Positions 1-7,388 of a stretch of DNA of 64,000 bases are shown here, one piece after another (position 1 is the first letter of the stretch; each line of letters starts with the position of its first letter). Made by a program: the position numbers and the translations under genes. The stretch is from Muribaculum sp. (GTDB lineage Bacteria; Bacteroidota; Bacteroidia; Bacteroidales; Muribaculaceae), in assembly GCA_009775095.1 (NCBI GenBank), contig VSOZ01000002.1:1-64000 (forward strand), in the 5' to 3' direction. A model generated the notes under the pieces. It searched no databases. It was not told the DNA's origin and saw only the letters and a program-made list of their open reading frames with translations.

Positions 1-2
1 TT

Positions 3-425
3 GTCAAACATAGAAACGGCAACTATTGCCTCCGCGCTGCCTTGACTGACGGCTATATGCCTTTGATCGAATTAACTTCGGAGGAGGAAGCCAAGTTCCG
101 CTCTCTACATGCCGATGAACAAGCAAGACAAGACTTCCTGATGTCAATAGCCATGCTGCATCTTACTCGAAAGGATGCCGAGGCGGTTAAAGAGAGGATA
201 AAGCAGAATACCCAGTCCAAAGCCGGAGTCCGTATTCTCCCTTCCCGTCCACAGGACTACTCCCCGGAAATCTCGCAAGTGTTCACATTCAATCTTGCCA
301 ACGCACTCTCTTCCCTCAATGTCAGTTCCGGCTCCTCCGGCTACAAGCGCGAGCACGAAGTCGGCAACCGCTCCCGCTACGATGACATCGACGAGCGTCA
401 GTCCGGCACAAGCCTATCAATTTAG
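3..425 (+). CDS. C-terminal part of an unrecognised protein, 5' end outside window
   Basis: The reading frame is open from the first bases of the window to a stop at 425, so only the C-terminal ~140 residues are visible. I do not recognise the family. The visible part is hydrophilic, with a charged helical stretch (EEEAKF, DAEAVKERIKQ) and a Ser/Gly/Arg-rich tail, and has no signal peptide or membrane segment. A hairpin (AACAT, 6-base loop, ATGTT, about 443-458) follows the stop. Its place beside a tRNA gene with short repeats suggests an integrated-element remnant, but that is inference. No start codon can be assigned. Confidence 0.45.
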   Translation, partial: VKHRNGNYCLRAALTDGYMPLIELTSEEEAKFRSLHADEQARQDFLMSIAMLHLTRKDAEAVKERIKQNTQSKAGVRILPSRPQDYSPEISQVFTFNLANALSSLNVSSGSSGYKREHEVGNRSRYDDIDERQSGTSLSI

Positions 426-481
426 ATTTTTGCTTATAAGCAACATTTATAGATGTTGGCTAAAAAACATGCTAATTTTTG

Positions 482-489
482 TAATTTTG
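482..489 (+). promoter_or_regulatory. -7 promoter element ahead of the 5S-like RNA
   Basis: TAATTTTG matches the Bacteroidetes -7 consensus TAnnTTTG. A TTG lies upstream at 456-458, 23 bases away, slightly wider than the usual 19-21. Transcription would start around 493-496, just before the 5S-like gene at 501. This suggests the gene has its own promoter. Confidence 0.4.
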
Positions 490-500
490 TAGTCATAGAT

Positions 501-601
501 GGTATTGATAGAATCATGAATGAACCTCTTACCATTCCGAACAGAGAAGTTAAACATGATTTCGCCGATGGTACTGTGAAAACGGAAGAGTAGGTAATGC
601 C
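501..601 (+). rRNA. Orphan, divergent 5S rRNA-like gene
   Basis: The core CCATTCCGAACAGAGAAGTT (532-551), then GCCGATGGTACTG and GAGTAGGT, are the signature loops of Bacteroidetes 5S rRNA in the correct order and spacing. The total length of about 101 bases is close to normal. The ends pair as helix I (GGTATT 501-506 with AATGCC 596-601). Helix II pairs AATCATG (512-518) with CATGATT; both stems differ from the usual GC-rich ones yet remain complementary. The helix V arm closes as CTGT-GAAA-ACGG. No 16S, 23S or rRNA-operon tRNAs adjoin it. It may be a functional minor 5S copy, a 5S-derived regulatory RNA, or a copy carried by a mobile element. Confidence 0.7.
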
Positions 602-703
602 AACGATTCTATCCGAAGGTCAGCCGGAAGTTTGACTAAATTTGTTTAACTACAAGTCGTTTCTTCCTATGATTAACGATTATAAACTTTGGAAGTAGGT
701 GAC

Positions 704-1047
704 TGGCTTTGCACGTGAGCTATGCCAGTCACTGAAGGATGTCCTGGACAATGACAAAGTGTAGTGTAGCATTTCGATTGCTTCGGGATTGCTCGACATG
801 GCGTTAGGAACAGGCATCATATTCTCAACGCTAACCTCCATAGGTCTTATGTGCTGGAATGCAATGAGGAGTTACGATGGCTTTGCAAGAGAGCAATGCC
901 ATTCGCTGAAGGATGTTTTGGATAATGACAAAGTGTAGTGTGGCATTTCGATTGCTTCGGGATTGCTCGACATGGCGTTAGGAACAGGCATCATATTCTC
1001 AACGCTAACCTCCATGGGTCTTATGTGTTGGAATGCAATGAGGAGTT
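704..1047 (+). repeat. Two tandem copies of a ~170-bp unit (period 174)
   Basis: Copy 1 is 704-873 and copy 2 is 878-1047. I count about 11 differences over 170 bases, mostly in the first third. Each copy opens with a hairpin: TGACTGGC/GCCAGTCA (700-707/724-731) in copy 1, and CGATGGC paired with GCCATTCG in copy 2, so the stem is kept although its bases changed. One plus frame reads through both copies as a charged segment, an identical TAG, then a hydrophobic segment. The same frame shows several synonymous differences. Neither a structured RNA nor a decayed small membrane protein can be excluded. Confidence 0.7.
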
Positions 1048-1139
1048 GTGATTGACGGAGCAATCCGTCAAAGTAGAGAAATCGGATTGACGATTGGGTG
1101 GGTTGGTGGGAATTTTAAAAAGTAGGTACGTAAAAATAT

Positions 1140-1321
1140 ATAGTGACTATCTCAGCGCACCACGCCGATAGTCACTATTATTTTGCGGTAGATTTAATGT
1201 AGAGTTTAATAGGGTTTAGAATTAAACGCTACTTTTTAATACTGTTTAATCAAGCCGATTTATCTTGGTTTATAGCGGCTTAGATAGTGACTATTATAGT
1301 GACTACACCCTGTAGTGACTA
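1140..1321. repeat. Array of TAGTGACTA repeats downstream of tRNA-Phe
   Basis: TAGTGACTA occurs at 1141-1149, 1285-1293, 1297-1305 and 1313-1321, with an inverted copy at 1169-1177. The first and the inverted copy form a perfect 11-bp inverted repeat (1140-1150/1168-1178). The array lies just beyond the terminator on the 3' side of tRNA-Phe. This resembles recombinase arm sites of tRNA-targeting integrative elements; that reading is inference, and no integrase gene is visible. Confidence 0.5.
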
Positions 1322-1358
1322 AAAGAAAAATCGCCAACTCTATGAGAATTAGCGATTT
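1321..1358 (-). terminator. Intrinsic terminator of tRNA-Phe
   Basis: On the minus strand AAATCGC pairs with GCGATTT (1328-1334/1352-1358) and is followed by a T-rich run (plus-strand A run 1321-1330). It sits about 15 bases past the tRNA 3' end. Confidence 0.7.
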
Positions 1359-1372
1359 GACTTTTACTTGGG

Positions 1373-1445
1373 TGGTGCCACCAGGAATCGAACCGGGGAC
1401 ACAAGGATTTTCAGTCCTTTGCTCTACCAACTGAGCTATGGCACC
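1373..1445 (-). tRNA. tRNA-Phe (GAA)
   Basis: The minus strand folds into a 73-nt cloverleaf with a 7-bp acceptor stem (GGTGCCA with TGGCACC), D-loop TAGCTCAGTTGGTAGAGC, anticodon loop CTGAAAA giving anticodon GAA, and T-arm with GGTTCGATTCC. The discriminator base is A and CCA is not encoded. The gene decodes Phe codons. Confidence 0.95.
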
Positions 1446-1464
1446 TTGCTGCGTTTTTGTGATG

Positions 1465-1495
1465 CAAAGTTAAGATGTTTTTTTTGTTTATGCAA
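1465..1495 (-). promoter_or_regulatory. tRNA-Phe promoter
   Basis: On the minus strand TAACTTTG (1465-1472) matches the -7 box, and a TTG (1493-1495) lies 20 bases upstream as the -33 box. The start of transcription would fall a few bases before the tRNA 5' end region. Confidence 0.65.
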
Positions 1496-1540
1496 TTTTT
1501 TTGCCACTTTTTTGCATATAACACATATATACCTCTATTA

Positions 1541-1604
1541 TTCAGCGATTTAAATTTATTTAATCGCTGAAATCTTACAATCCGTTACTCGGATTGTTTT
1601 ATTT
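1541..1604 (+). terminator. Two hairpins; the second is a plus-strand intrinsic terminator
   Basis: TTCAGCGATT/AATCGCTGAA (1541-1550/1562-1571) is a perfect 10-bp hairpin. It is followed by ACAATCCG/CGGATTGT (1577-1584/1590-1597) and a TTTATTTTTTT tract. No plus-strand gene precedes it in the interval from tRNA-Phe, so it may end an unrecognised short transcript or act as a leader attenuator for the downstream sirtuin gene. Confidence 0.55.
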
Positions 1605-1640
1605 TTTTGTAACTTGCGGTATATAATAATACAATTCAGT

Positions 1641-2330
1641 ATGAGAAAGAAACTTGTTATCTCGACAGGCGCGGGTATGAGCGCCGAAAGCGGTATATCC
1701 ACTTTTCGCGACAGTGGCGGACTATGGGAGCAATATCCGGTGATGGACGTGGCGAGTGCCGACGGTTTTGCAAGGAATCCGGCATTGGTACACAGTTTTT
1801 ACAATGCTCGACGACACGATTTGCTGAAAGCACAACCAAACTCTGGCCATAAAGGACTTGTCAAACTCGAAGAATGGTTTGACACTTATATCATAACCCA
1901 AAATGTCGATGATCTGCATGAACGCGCAGGCAGCAAACATGTGCTTCATCTTCACGGCGAACTAATGAAAGTCAGAGCCCTTGACGATGAGTCACGAATA
2001 TATGAATTGCATCCGGATGCCCTCGACACAACTCCCGACACTATCATCGACGGCCATCATGTAAGGCCGCATATTGTATTTTTTCAAGAGGCGGTCCCAT
2101 GCTTCGAGCCGGCGACAAAATTAGTTAATGAAGCCGACATATTCGTCATAATAGGCACTTCACTTAATGTATATCCTGCAGCTGGACTGTTGCACTATGT
2201 ACGGCCGGGAGTGCCGATATTTTACATCGATCCAAATCCGGCAAGCGTGCCGCCCGGAGTCACGGTACTGAAAACAGGAGCCGGGAAAGGCGTTGAAGAG
2301 CTAACAAAAATACTGTCGAAGCTGAGATAA
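1641..2330 (+). CDS. cobB: NAD-dependent protein deacylase, sirtuin (CobB type)
   Basis: A 229-residue Sir2 protein that removes acyl groups from lysine using NAD+. Visible motifs are the NAD-binding GAGMSAESGI near residue 10, TQNVDDLHERAG (86-97) and HLHGEL with catalytic His105. YNARR supplies the Tyr54/Arg57 pair that in class III sirtuins such as SIRT5 and E. coli CobB favours succinyl/malonyl-lysine. The four zinc cysteines of the usual small domain are absent: only one Cys, near VPCFEP, is present. I chose the ATG at 1641 because the sirtuin core begins immediately after it; an upstream in-frame TTG at 1614 adds nine unrelated residues. It stands alone between tRNA-Phe and the dcw cluster. 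Confidence 0.9.
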   Translation: MRKKLVISTGAGMSAESGISTFRDSGGLWEQYPVMDVASADGFARNPALVHSFYNARRHDLLKAQPNSGHKGLVKLEEWFDTYIITQNVDDLHERAGSKHVLHLHGELMKVRALDDESRIYELHPDALDTTPDTIIDGHHVRPHIVFFQEAVPCFEPATKLVNEADIFVIIGTSLNVYPAAGLLHYVRPGVPIFYIDPNPASVPPGVTVLKTGAGKGVEELTKILSKLR

Positions 2331-2505
2331 TTTACAATTGTAAACATTTGGAACCTCGGATTGAAAATCGCTCAAAACCAGCTGTAGTAGCGGCGTTTGT
2401 GCAGTGTTGATAAATTTATGAAAAAAAGTCGAAATTTATGTATGTAAATTTTAAATTAATTCGCTAACTTTACGACCTTATTACAAACGTTTTCAACGGC
2501 TCAAT

Positions 2506-3423
2506 ATGCAGCAGAATGTCTACCACATACCGGCATTGCTTGACGATGCAATAAACGGCCTTGATATCAAGGCGTCAGGCACCTACGTCGATGTCACCTT
2601 CGGGGGTGGCGGACATTCGCGCGCCATAATGGAAAGTCTTGGCAAAAGCGGACGGCTGTTTGGTTTCGACCAAGACTCCGACGCCATGGCCAATGCCATC
2701 GACGACCCGCGATTTACATTTGTATACAGCAATTTCCGCTATATGCGCAATTTCTTACGCTACTATGGAGTTGACGGAGTCGACGGCATACTCGCCGACC
2801 TCGGGGTATCATTTCACCATTTCGACGACCCCGAACGCGGCTTCTCATTTCGTTGGGAAGGAGCGCTCGACATGCGCATGAACCAAAACGCATCACGCTC
2901 GGCCGAATGGTATGTCAACAACCTTGACGAAGAGCGACTTGCCGATATCCTGTATCTTTACGGAGAGCTTAAAAATGCGCGCCGCATAGCCTCGGCCATA
3001 ATAAAAGCCAGATCTACCACGCCTATTACCACTGTGGAGGGACTGCTATCGGTGGTGCGACCGCTGATGAATCCACGCAAGGAGAAGAAAGAGCTTGCAC
3101 AGGTATTTCAAGCATTACGCATAACGGTCAACAACGAGATTGAGGCATTGAGTGAATTTTTACGTCAGTCACTCGAAGTGCTGAAGCCGGGTGGACGCCT
3201 TGCTGTAATAACCTACCACTCGCTTGAAGATCGTCTTGTAAAAAACTTCATGCGCTCGGGCAATCTTGAGGGTCGTGTGGAGCAGGATTTTTACGGACGA
3301 AATCTGTCGCCTTTCCGTCTGCTTACATCAAAGCCCATTGTGGCCGATGAAGACGAAGTCGAACGAAATCCCCGCTCGCGCAGCGCCAAGCTCCGTATAG
3401 CGGAAAAAGTAATGACACCGTAG
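2506..3423 (+). CDS. rsmH: 16S rRNA (cytosine-1402-N4) methyltransferase RsmH/MraW
   Basis: A 305-residue S-adenosylmethionine methyltransferase that N4-methylates C1402 in the ribosomal decoding centre, and first gene of the dcw cluster. The N-terminus carries VDVTFGGGGHSRAIM (SAM motif I), then DQDSDA, DLGVSFHHFDDPERGFSF and the C-terminal ITYHSLEDRLVKNFM typical of MraW. Length is normal. No mraZ lies upstream. A possible -7 element TAACTTTA (2465-2472) lies about 35 bases before the ATG, so the cluster probably has its own promoter here. The next gene starts 24 bases after the stop. Confidence 0.96.
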   Translation: MQQNVYHIPALLDDAINGLDIKASGTYVDVTFGGGGHSRAIMESLGKSGRLFGFDQDSDAMANAIDDPRFTFVYSNFRYMRNFLRYYGVDGVDGILADLGVSFHHFDDPERGFSFRWEGALDMRMNQNASRSAEWYVNNLDEERLADILYLYGELKNARRIASAIIKARSTTPITTVEGLLSVVRPLMNPRKEKKELAQVFQALRITVNNEIEALSEFLRQSLEVLKPGGRLAVITYHSLEDRLVKNFMRSGNLEGRVEQDFYGRNLSPFRLLTSKPIVADEDEVERNPRSRSAKLRIAEKVMTP

Positions 3424-3447
3424 TACAACAACATCACATTACAGGCA

Positions 3448-3786
3448 ATGGCAAAAAAAGCGACTGACAAAAAGAACGACAATATAATCAAGAAGGCACT
3501 GAACGGACGTGTCCTCTCAAGCGACTTTTTTCTGCGCCACTGGAAGGCCGTGCTTACCGTCATGGTGATGTTGCTCGTGTTTATCACCAACAGATACCAG
3601 TGTCTGACCCGCATGGAGGAGATACGCAAACTCGAGCAGACCCTCGAAGTGGTCGAGACCGAACGCATAAGAGAGCGCAGCACCTACATGAGCCGCATAC
3701 GCGAGTCGTCGATGCAGGAACTTGTCGACACAATGCATCTGCATCTTAGAATACAGGATCAACCGCCTTACAAACTGCCGAATTAA
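3448..3786 (+). CDS. ftsL: FtsL-like cell division protein (Bacteroidetes type)
   Basis: A 112-residue bitopic membrane protein. A short basic cytoplasmic N-terminus is followed by one membrane helix (about residues 31-47, VLTVMVMLLVFITNR) and a charged periplasmic coiled-coil-like segment (MEEIRKLEQTLEVVETERIR). Position between rsmH and ftsI, size and topology match FtsL, which with FtsB/FtsQ recruits and activates FtsW/FtsI at the septum. Sequence conservation in this family is low, so the name rests mainly on synteny and topology. The stop is 8 bases before ftsI. Confidence 0.85.
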   Translation: MAKKATDKKNDNIIKKALNGRVLSSDFFLRHWKAVLTVMVMLLVFITNRYQCLTRMEEIRKLEQTLEVVETERIRERSTYMSRIRESSMQELVDTMHLHLRIQDQPPYKLPN

Positions 3787-3794
3787 GTCAAACG

Positions 3795-5876
3795 ATGAAG
3801 AAAGAGAACCGCACCCACATACTTCTGCGCTATATACTTGTTATAGGCGTCATACTTCTCTTTGCCGGCCGCATAGCCTACAAAGCTTTTGACAACTCCG
3901 TACTGTCGGCCGCCCAATGGAACAAAAAAGCCATGAGCGAGTTGTCGCGCGTCGACACCATCACACCCGAGCGAGGCGACATACTGTCATCCAACGGACA
4001 GATACTGGCTACCAATCTATGCTTCTACAACATACGCATTGACTACCGTTGTGAGCGCTTCCTTGAGGGCCGCTACATACTGGCACTCGACTCTCTTGCC
4101 GATTCATTAGCCACGTATTTCCCCGTAAGAACACGTCAGGAATGGCTGCAACGGCTGAAAAAGCCGCTTGACCAGCAGGACAAAAATAAGCGGCCGCGTG
4201 CCTATAAAATACTGTCCAACATCTCTTACGCGCAATATCAGCAGCTGCTCACATTTCCATTCTTCAAGATAAAAAATCCCAATAAGACCGGATTGACAAA
4301 AGAGCGTGTAAACCGTCGTGTAAACCCATACGGGGCCATGGCACGACGCAGTATCGGCGGCGTGGGCATACACCCCGTATCGGGAGAAGTGCACGGCATA
4401 TCAGGACTGGAGAAAGCGCTTGACTCGCTCCTTTACGGCAAACCCGGACTCGCCAAGAAGGTGCCCCTGACAAAAGACATTGTAAACTGGACCGACGTCC
4501 CCCCGACAGACGGCTATAATATACGCACCACTATAGACATAAACATGCAGGACATTGTTGAAAACGAACTGAACAATGTCCTGACAACCTGCGACGCCGA
4601 CTGGGGTGTGGCCGTACTCATGGAGGTATCGACCGGCAATATCAGGGCCATATCCAATCTTGAGAAAAGCCCGTATTCAAACGAATATATCGAAGGCATG
4701 AACCGTGCCGTACTCGGCTACGAACCCGGCTCCGTAGTCAAGACACTGTCAATGATGATAGCCCTTGAGGACGGCATAGTCAACGACGTAGAGCAGGTCA
4801 TCACCACCGGACATGCATTTAAATATGCAGGCGGACGCGCCATTACCGACTCCCACGGCACCGCGTCAATGCCCGTACGTGAAGTCATCGAACGCTCCTC
4901 CAACATAGGCATGGCCAAGATCATAACCTCACGTTACGGCGAAAATCCGGGCGCATTCTATTCACGCCTCAAAGGCCTAGGATTTCTCGACCCGATGAAC
5001 ACCGGCATCGCCGGAGAACGCCCGCCACGCATAGACTCCGTAGCCAACAACCGCGGCGGCCGCATAGCCTTGTCGCGTATGTGCTACGGTTACTCCACCG
5101 AGATACCGCCGCTCTACACATTGTCGATCTACAACGCCATTGCCAACGACGGAGTGTATGTCAAACCCCGGCTTGTAGACCGTCTTATAAGTGAAACCAT
5201 CGACTCAGTATTACCGATAACCCACATGGGCTCCGGACGCGCATGTTCACCGGCCACAGCACAGAAAATGCGCGGCATGCTTACCGATGTGGTATGGGGC
5301 GAACACGGCACCGGCAAGCTACTGCGCAACGAGCGCGTGAAAATAGCCGGGAAGACCGGTACCTGCTACATAATCGAAAACGGAGCCTACAATACCGGCA
5401 AGAAGAGGCTTGCATTCTGCGGATTTTTCCCCGCCGAAAAACCATTGTACTCGTGCATAGTACTCACCTGCCATCCGCGGCAGAACATGTTTGGGGCGGC
5501 CAGTACCAGCGGAACGGTACTAAAGAACATCGCGTTGAAAATGTTCTCACGCGGCATGCTGATGAACAGCTCCGACTACCGGTCGGGCGATACACCTGAC
5601 AGCCGTCCTACCCTTTATGCGGCCACCAAGGAGTCGCGCCACAAAAATATACGCGAAAATCTGTCGATAGCCAATGTGAAGAAGTTCACGCCTAAAAGAC
5701 ATGACAACGGCATGCCGGGAGTAATAGGCTACAATCTGCGCGACGCCATCAACATGCTTGAAAGTGCCGGTGTCGACGTGTCTTTTAGAGGTTCAGGATA
5801 CGTCGTGTCGCAATCCATAGCTCCGGGTGCTTCATTCAAGCCCGGCCAACGGATCATGCTGACACTGGCGCAATAA
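3795..5876 (+). CDS. ftsI: Septal peptidoglycan transpeptidase FtsI/PBP3 with C-terminal PASTA domain
   Basis: A 693-residue class B penicillin-binding protein that cross-links septal peptidoglycan. It has an N-terminal membrane anchor (about 9-26), a pedestal domain, and a transpeptidase domain with active-site SVVK (Ser313-Lys316), SSN (368-370) and KTG (520-522). The last ~60 residues (PGVIGYNLRDAINML to the end) form a PASTA repeat, a feature of Bacteroidetes and Gram-positive enzymes and absent from E. coli FtsI. It lies between ftsL and murE and should act with FtsW in the divisome. Confidence 0.95.
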   Translation: MKKENRTHILLRYILVIGVILLFAGRIAYKAFDNSVLSAAQWNKKAMSELSRVDTITPERGDILSSNGQILATNLCFYNIRIDYRCERFLEGRYILALDSLADSLATYFPVRTRQEWLQRLKKPLDQQDKNKRPRAYKILSNISYAQYQQLLTFPFFKIKNPNKTGLTKERVNRRVNPYGAMARRSIGGVGIHPVSGEVHGISGLEKALDSLLYGKPGLAKKVPLTKDIVNWTDVPPTDGYNIRTTIDINMQDIVENELNNVLTTCDADWGVAVLMEVSTGNIRAISNLEKSPYSNEYIEGMNRAVLGYEPGSVVKTLSMMIALEDGIVNDVEQVITTGHAFKYAGGRAITDSHGTASMPVREVIERSSNIGMAKIITSRYGENPGAFYSRLKGLGFLDPMNTGIAGERPPRIDSVANNRGGRIALSRMCYGYSTEIPPLYTLSIYNAIANDGVYVKPRLVDRLISETIDSVLPITHMGSGRACSPATAQKMRGMLTDVVWGEHGTGKLLRNERVKIAGKTGTCYIIENGAYNTGKKRLAFCGFFPAEKPLYSCIVLTCHPRQNMFGAASTSGTVLKNIALKMFSRGMLMNSSDYRSGDTPDSRPTLYAATKESRHKNIRENLSIANVKKFTPKRHDNGMPGVIGYNLRDAINMLESAGVDVSFRGSGYVVSQSIAPGASFKPGQRIMLTLAQ

Positions 5877-5907
5877 AACGATAATTAAAACAACAAGATA
5901 CAAGGTT

Positions 5908-7368
5908 ATGAAATCCCTTTCAAAACTACTTTCGTCAATCATGGTCGAAGAGATCATCGGTTCCGATGACAAAATAATAACCGATGTGGTAAGCGACTCA
6001 CGCAAAGTCACCACCGGATCACTATTTGTAGCCGTACGCGGCACCACCGTCGACGGCCACTCATTCATACCGTTGTTGCAGTATAGCGGCGTGGCCGCCA
6101 TAGTATGTGAGGAGTTTCCGGAGTTTATCGAGACATCCATTACATATATTAAAGTTAGCGATTCGGCTGTGGCTCTGGGCTATCTCGCTTCGGAATGGTG
6201 GGATAATCCTTCAAGGACGCTCAAACTTGTAGGCGTCACCGGCACCAACGGCAAGACCACGACAGCCACGCTCATCTACGAAATGGCCCGGCTGATGGGC
6301 TATAAAGCCGGACTTCTGTCGACTGTCTGCAATTACATAGAGACCGAAGCAGTACCCACGACCCAGACGACCCCCGATCCGCTGACCATCAACTCACTTC
6401 TGCGCCGCATGGTCGATGCGGGATGCCAATATGCATCCATGGAGGTCAGCTCACATGCCGCCCACCAGCACCGCATAGCCGGACTTAATTTTGCCGGAGG
6501 CATCTTTTCCAATCTTACACGCGACCATCTCGACTACCACAAGACGGTCGAGGCCTACCTTGCCGCAAAAAAATCATTTTTCGACGATCTTCCCAAGTCG
6601 GCGTTTGCCCTTACCAATGTAGATGACAAATCCGGCAATGTCATGCTGCAGAACACCGCTGCCCGTAAATACACCTACTCTCTTCGCACCGGCGCCGACT
6701 TTACCGGACGCATCATAGAAAGCCGTCTTGACGGCACTACCATGAGCTTTAACGGACGCGAAGTGGAAGTGCTTTTTACCGGAAAATTCAACGCATATAA
6801 TCTTACGGCAGTCTACGGGGCGTCTATATTGCTCGGATGGCCGGTAGAGCAGGTACTCGTCAATATGAGCCGGCTTGTGCCGGTAGCCGGACGTTTTCAG
6901 GCGTTTCACTCACCCAAAGGCTTTACCGCAATCGTGGACTACGCCCACACTCCCGATGCGGTAGTCAATGTACTTCAGGCCATACGCGAGGTGGTCGGCT
7001 CACGCGGAGCCATAATCACCGTAGTGGGTGCCGGAGGCAACCGCGACAAAGGCAAGCGCCCAATTATGGCCAAAGAAGCCGCCATGCGCAGCGACCGCCT
7101 TATACTTACTTCCGACAATCCGCGCGACGAAGACCCTGCAGAAATACTTCACGACATGGAGGCCGGCCTTGACTTGGAAGGCCGTAAGAAGACTCTCAGT
7201 ATAGTAGACCGCCGCGAGGCCATACGCACAGCCGCCGCACTTGCCAATGCCGGCGACGTCATACTTATCGCAGGCAAGGGCCATGAGGATTATCAGGATA
7301 TCAAGGGTGTCAAGCACCATTTCGATGATCGCGAGGTAGTATGTGAAGTCATCGAAGAGTCACGTTAA
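5908..7368 (+). CDS. murE: UDP-N-acetylmuramoyl-L-alanyl-D-glutamate--2,6-diaminopimelate ligase
   Basis: A 486-residue cytoplasmic Mur ligase that adds the third stem residue to the peptidoglycan precursor using ATP. The P-loop TGTNGKTT is at residues 111-118. The substrate-selecting DNPR motif is at 403-406, which marks meso-diaminopimelate rather than lysine specificity. Central SSHAAHQHR and DHLDYH motifs are present. It is flanked by ftsI and mraY with short gaps. murF is not part of this cluster. Confidence 0.97.
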   Translation: MKSLSKLLSSIMVEEIIGSDDKIITDVVSDSRKVTTGSLFVAVRGTTVDGHSFIPLLQYSGVAAIVCEEFPEFIETSITYIKVSDSAVALGYLASEWWDNPSRTLKLVGVTGTNGKTTTATLIYEMARLMGYKAGLLSTVCNYIETEAVPTTQTTPDPLTINSLLRRMVDAGCQYASMEVSSHAAHQHRIAGLNFAGGIFSNLTRDHLDYHKTVEAYLAAKKSFFDDLPKSAFALTNVDDKSGNVMLQNTAARKYTYSLRTGADFTGRIIESRLDGTTMSFNGREVEVLFTGKFNAYNLTAVYGASILLGWPVEQVLVNMSRLVPVAGRFQAFHSPKGFTAIVDYAHTPDAVVNVLQAIREVVGSRGAIITVVGAGGNRDKGKRPIMAKEAAMRSDRLILTSDNPRDEDPAEILHDMEAGLDLEGRKKTLSIVDRREAIRTAAALANAGDVILIAGKGHEDYQDIKGVKHHFDDREVVCEVIEESR

Positions 7369-7388
7369 CAGACAAAGACGTTTTAAAT

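Noticed and set aside
872..1063. Minus-strand 63-residue reading frame over repeat copy 2
   Set aside because: It lacks a recognisable fold or start context, and copy-to-copy differences are not synonymous in this frame. It is best explained as a shadow of the repeat.
1614..1640. TTG start for the sirtuin
   Set aside because: It would add nine residues with no family match; the ATG at 1641 gives the normal N-terminus.
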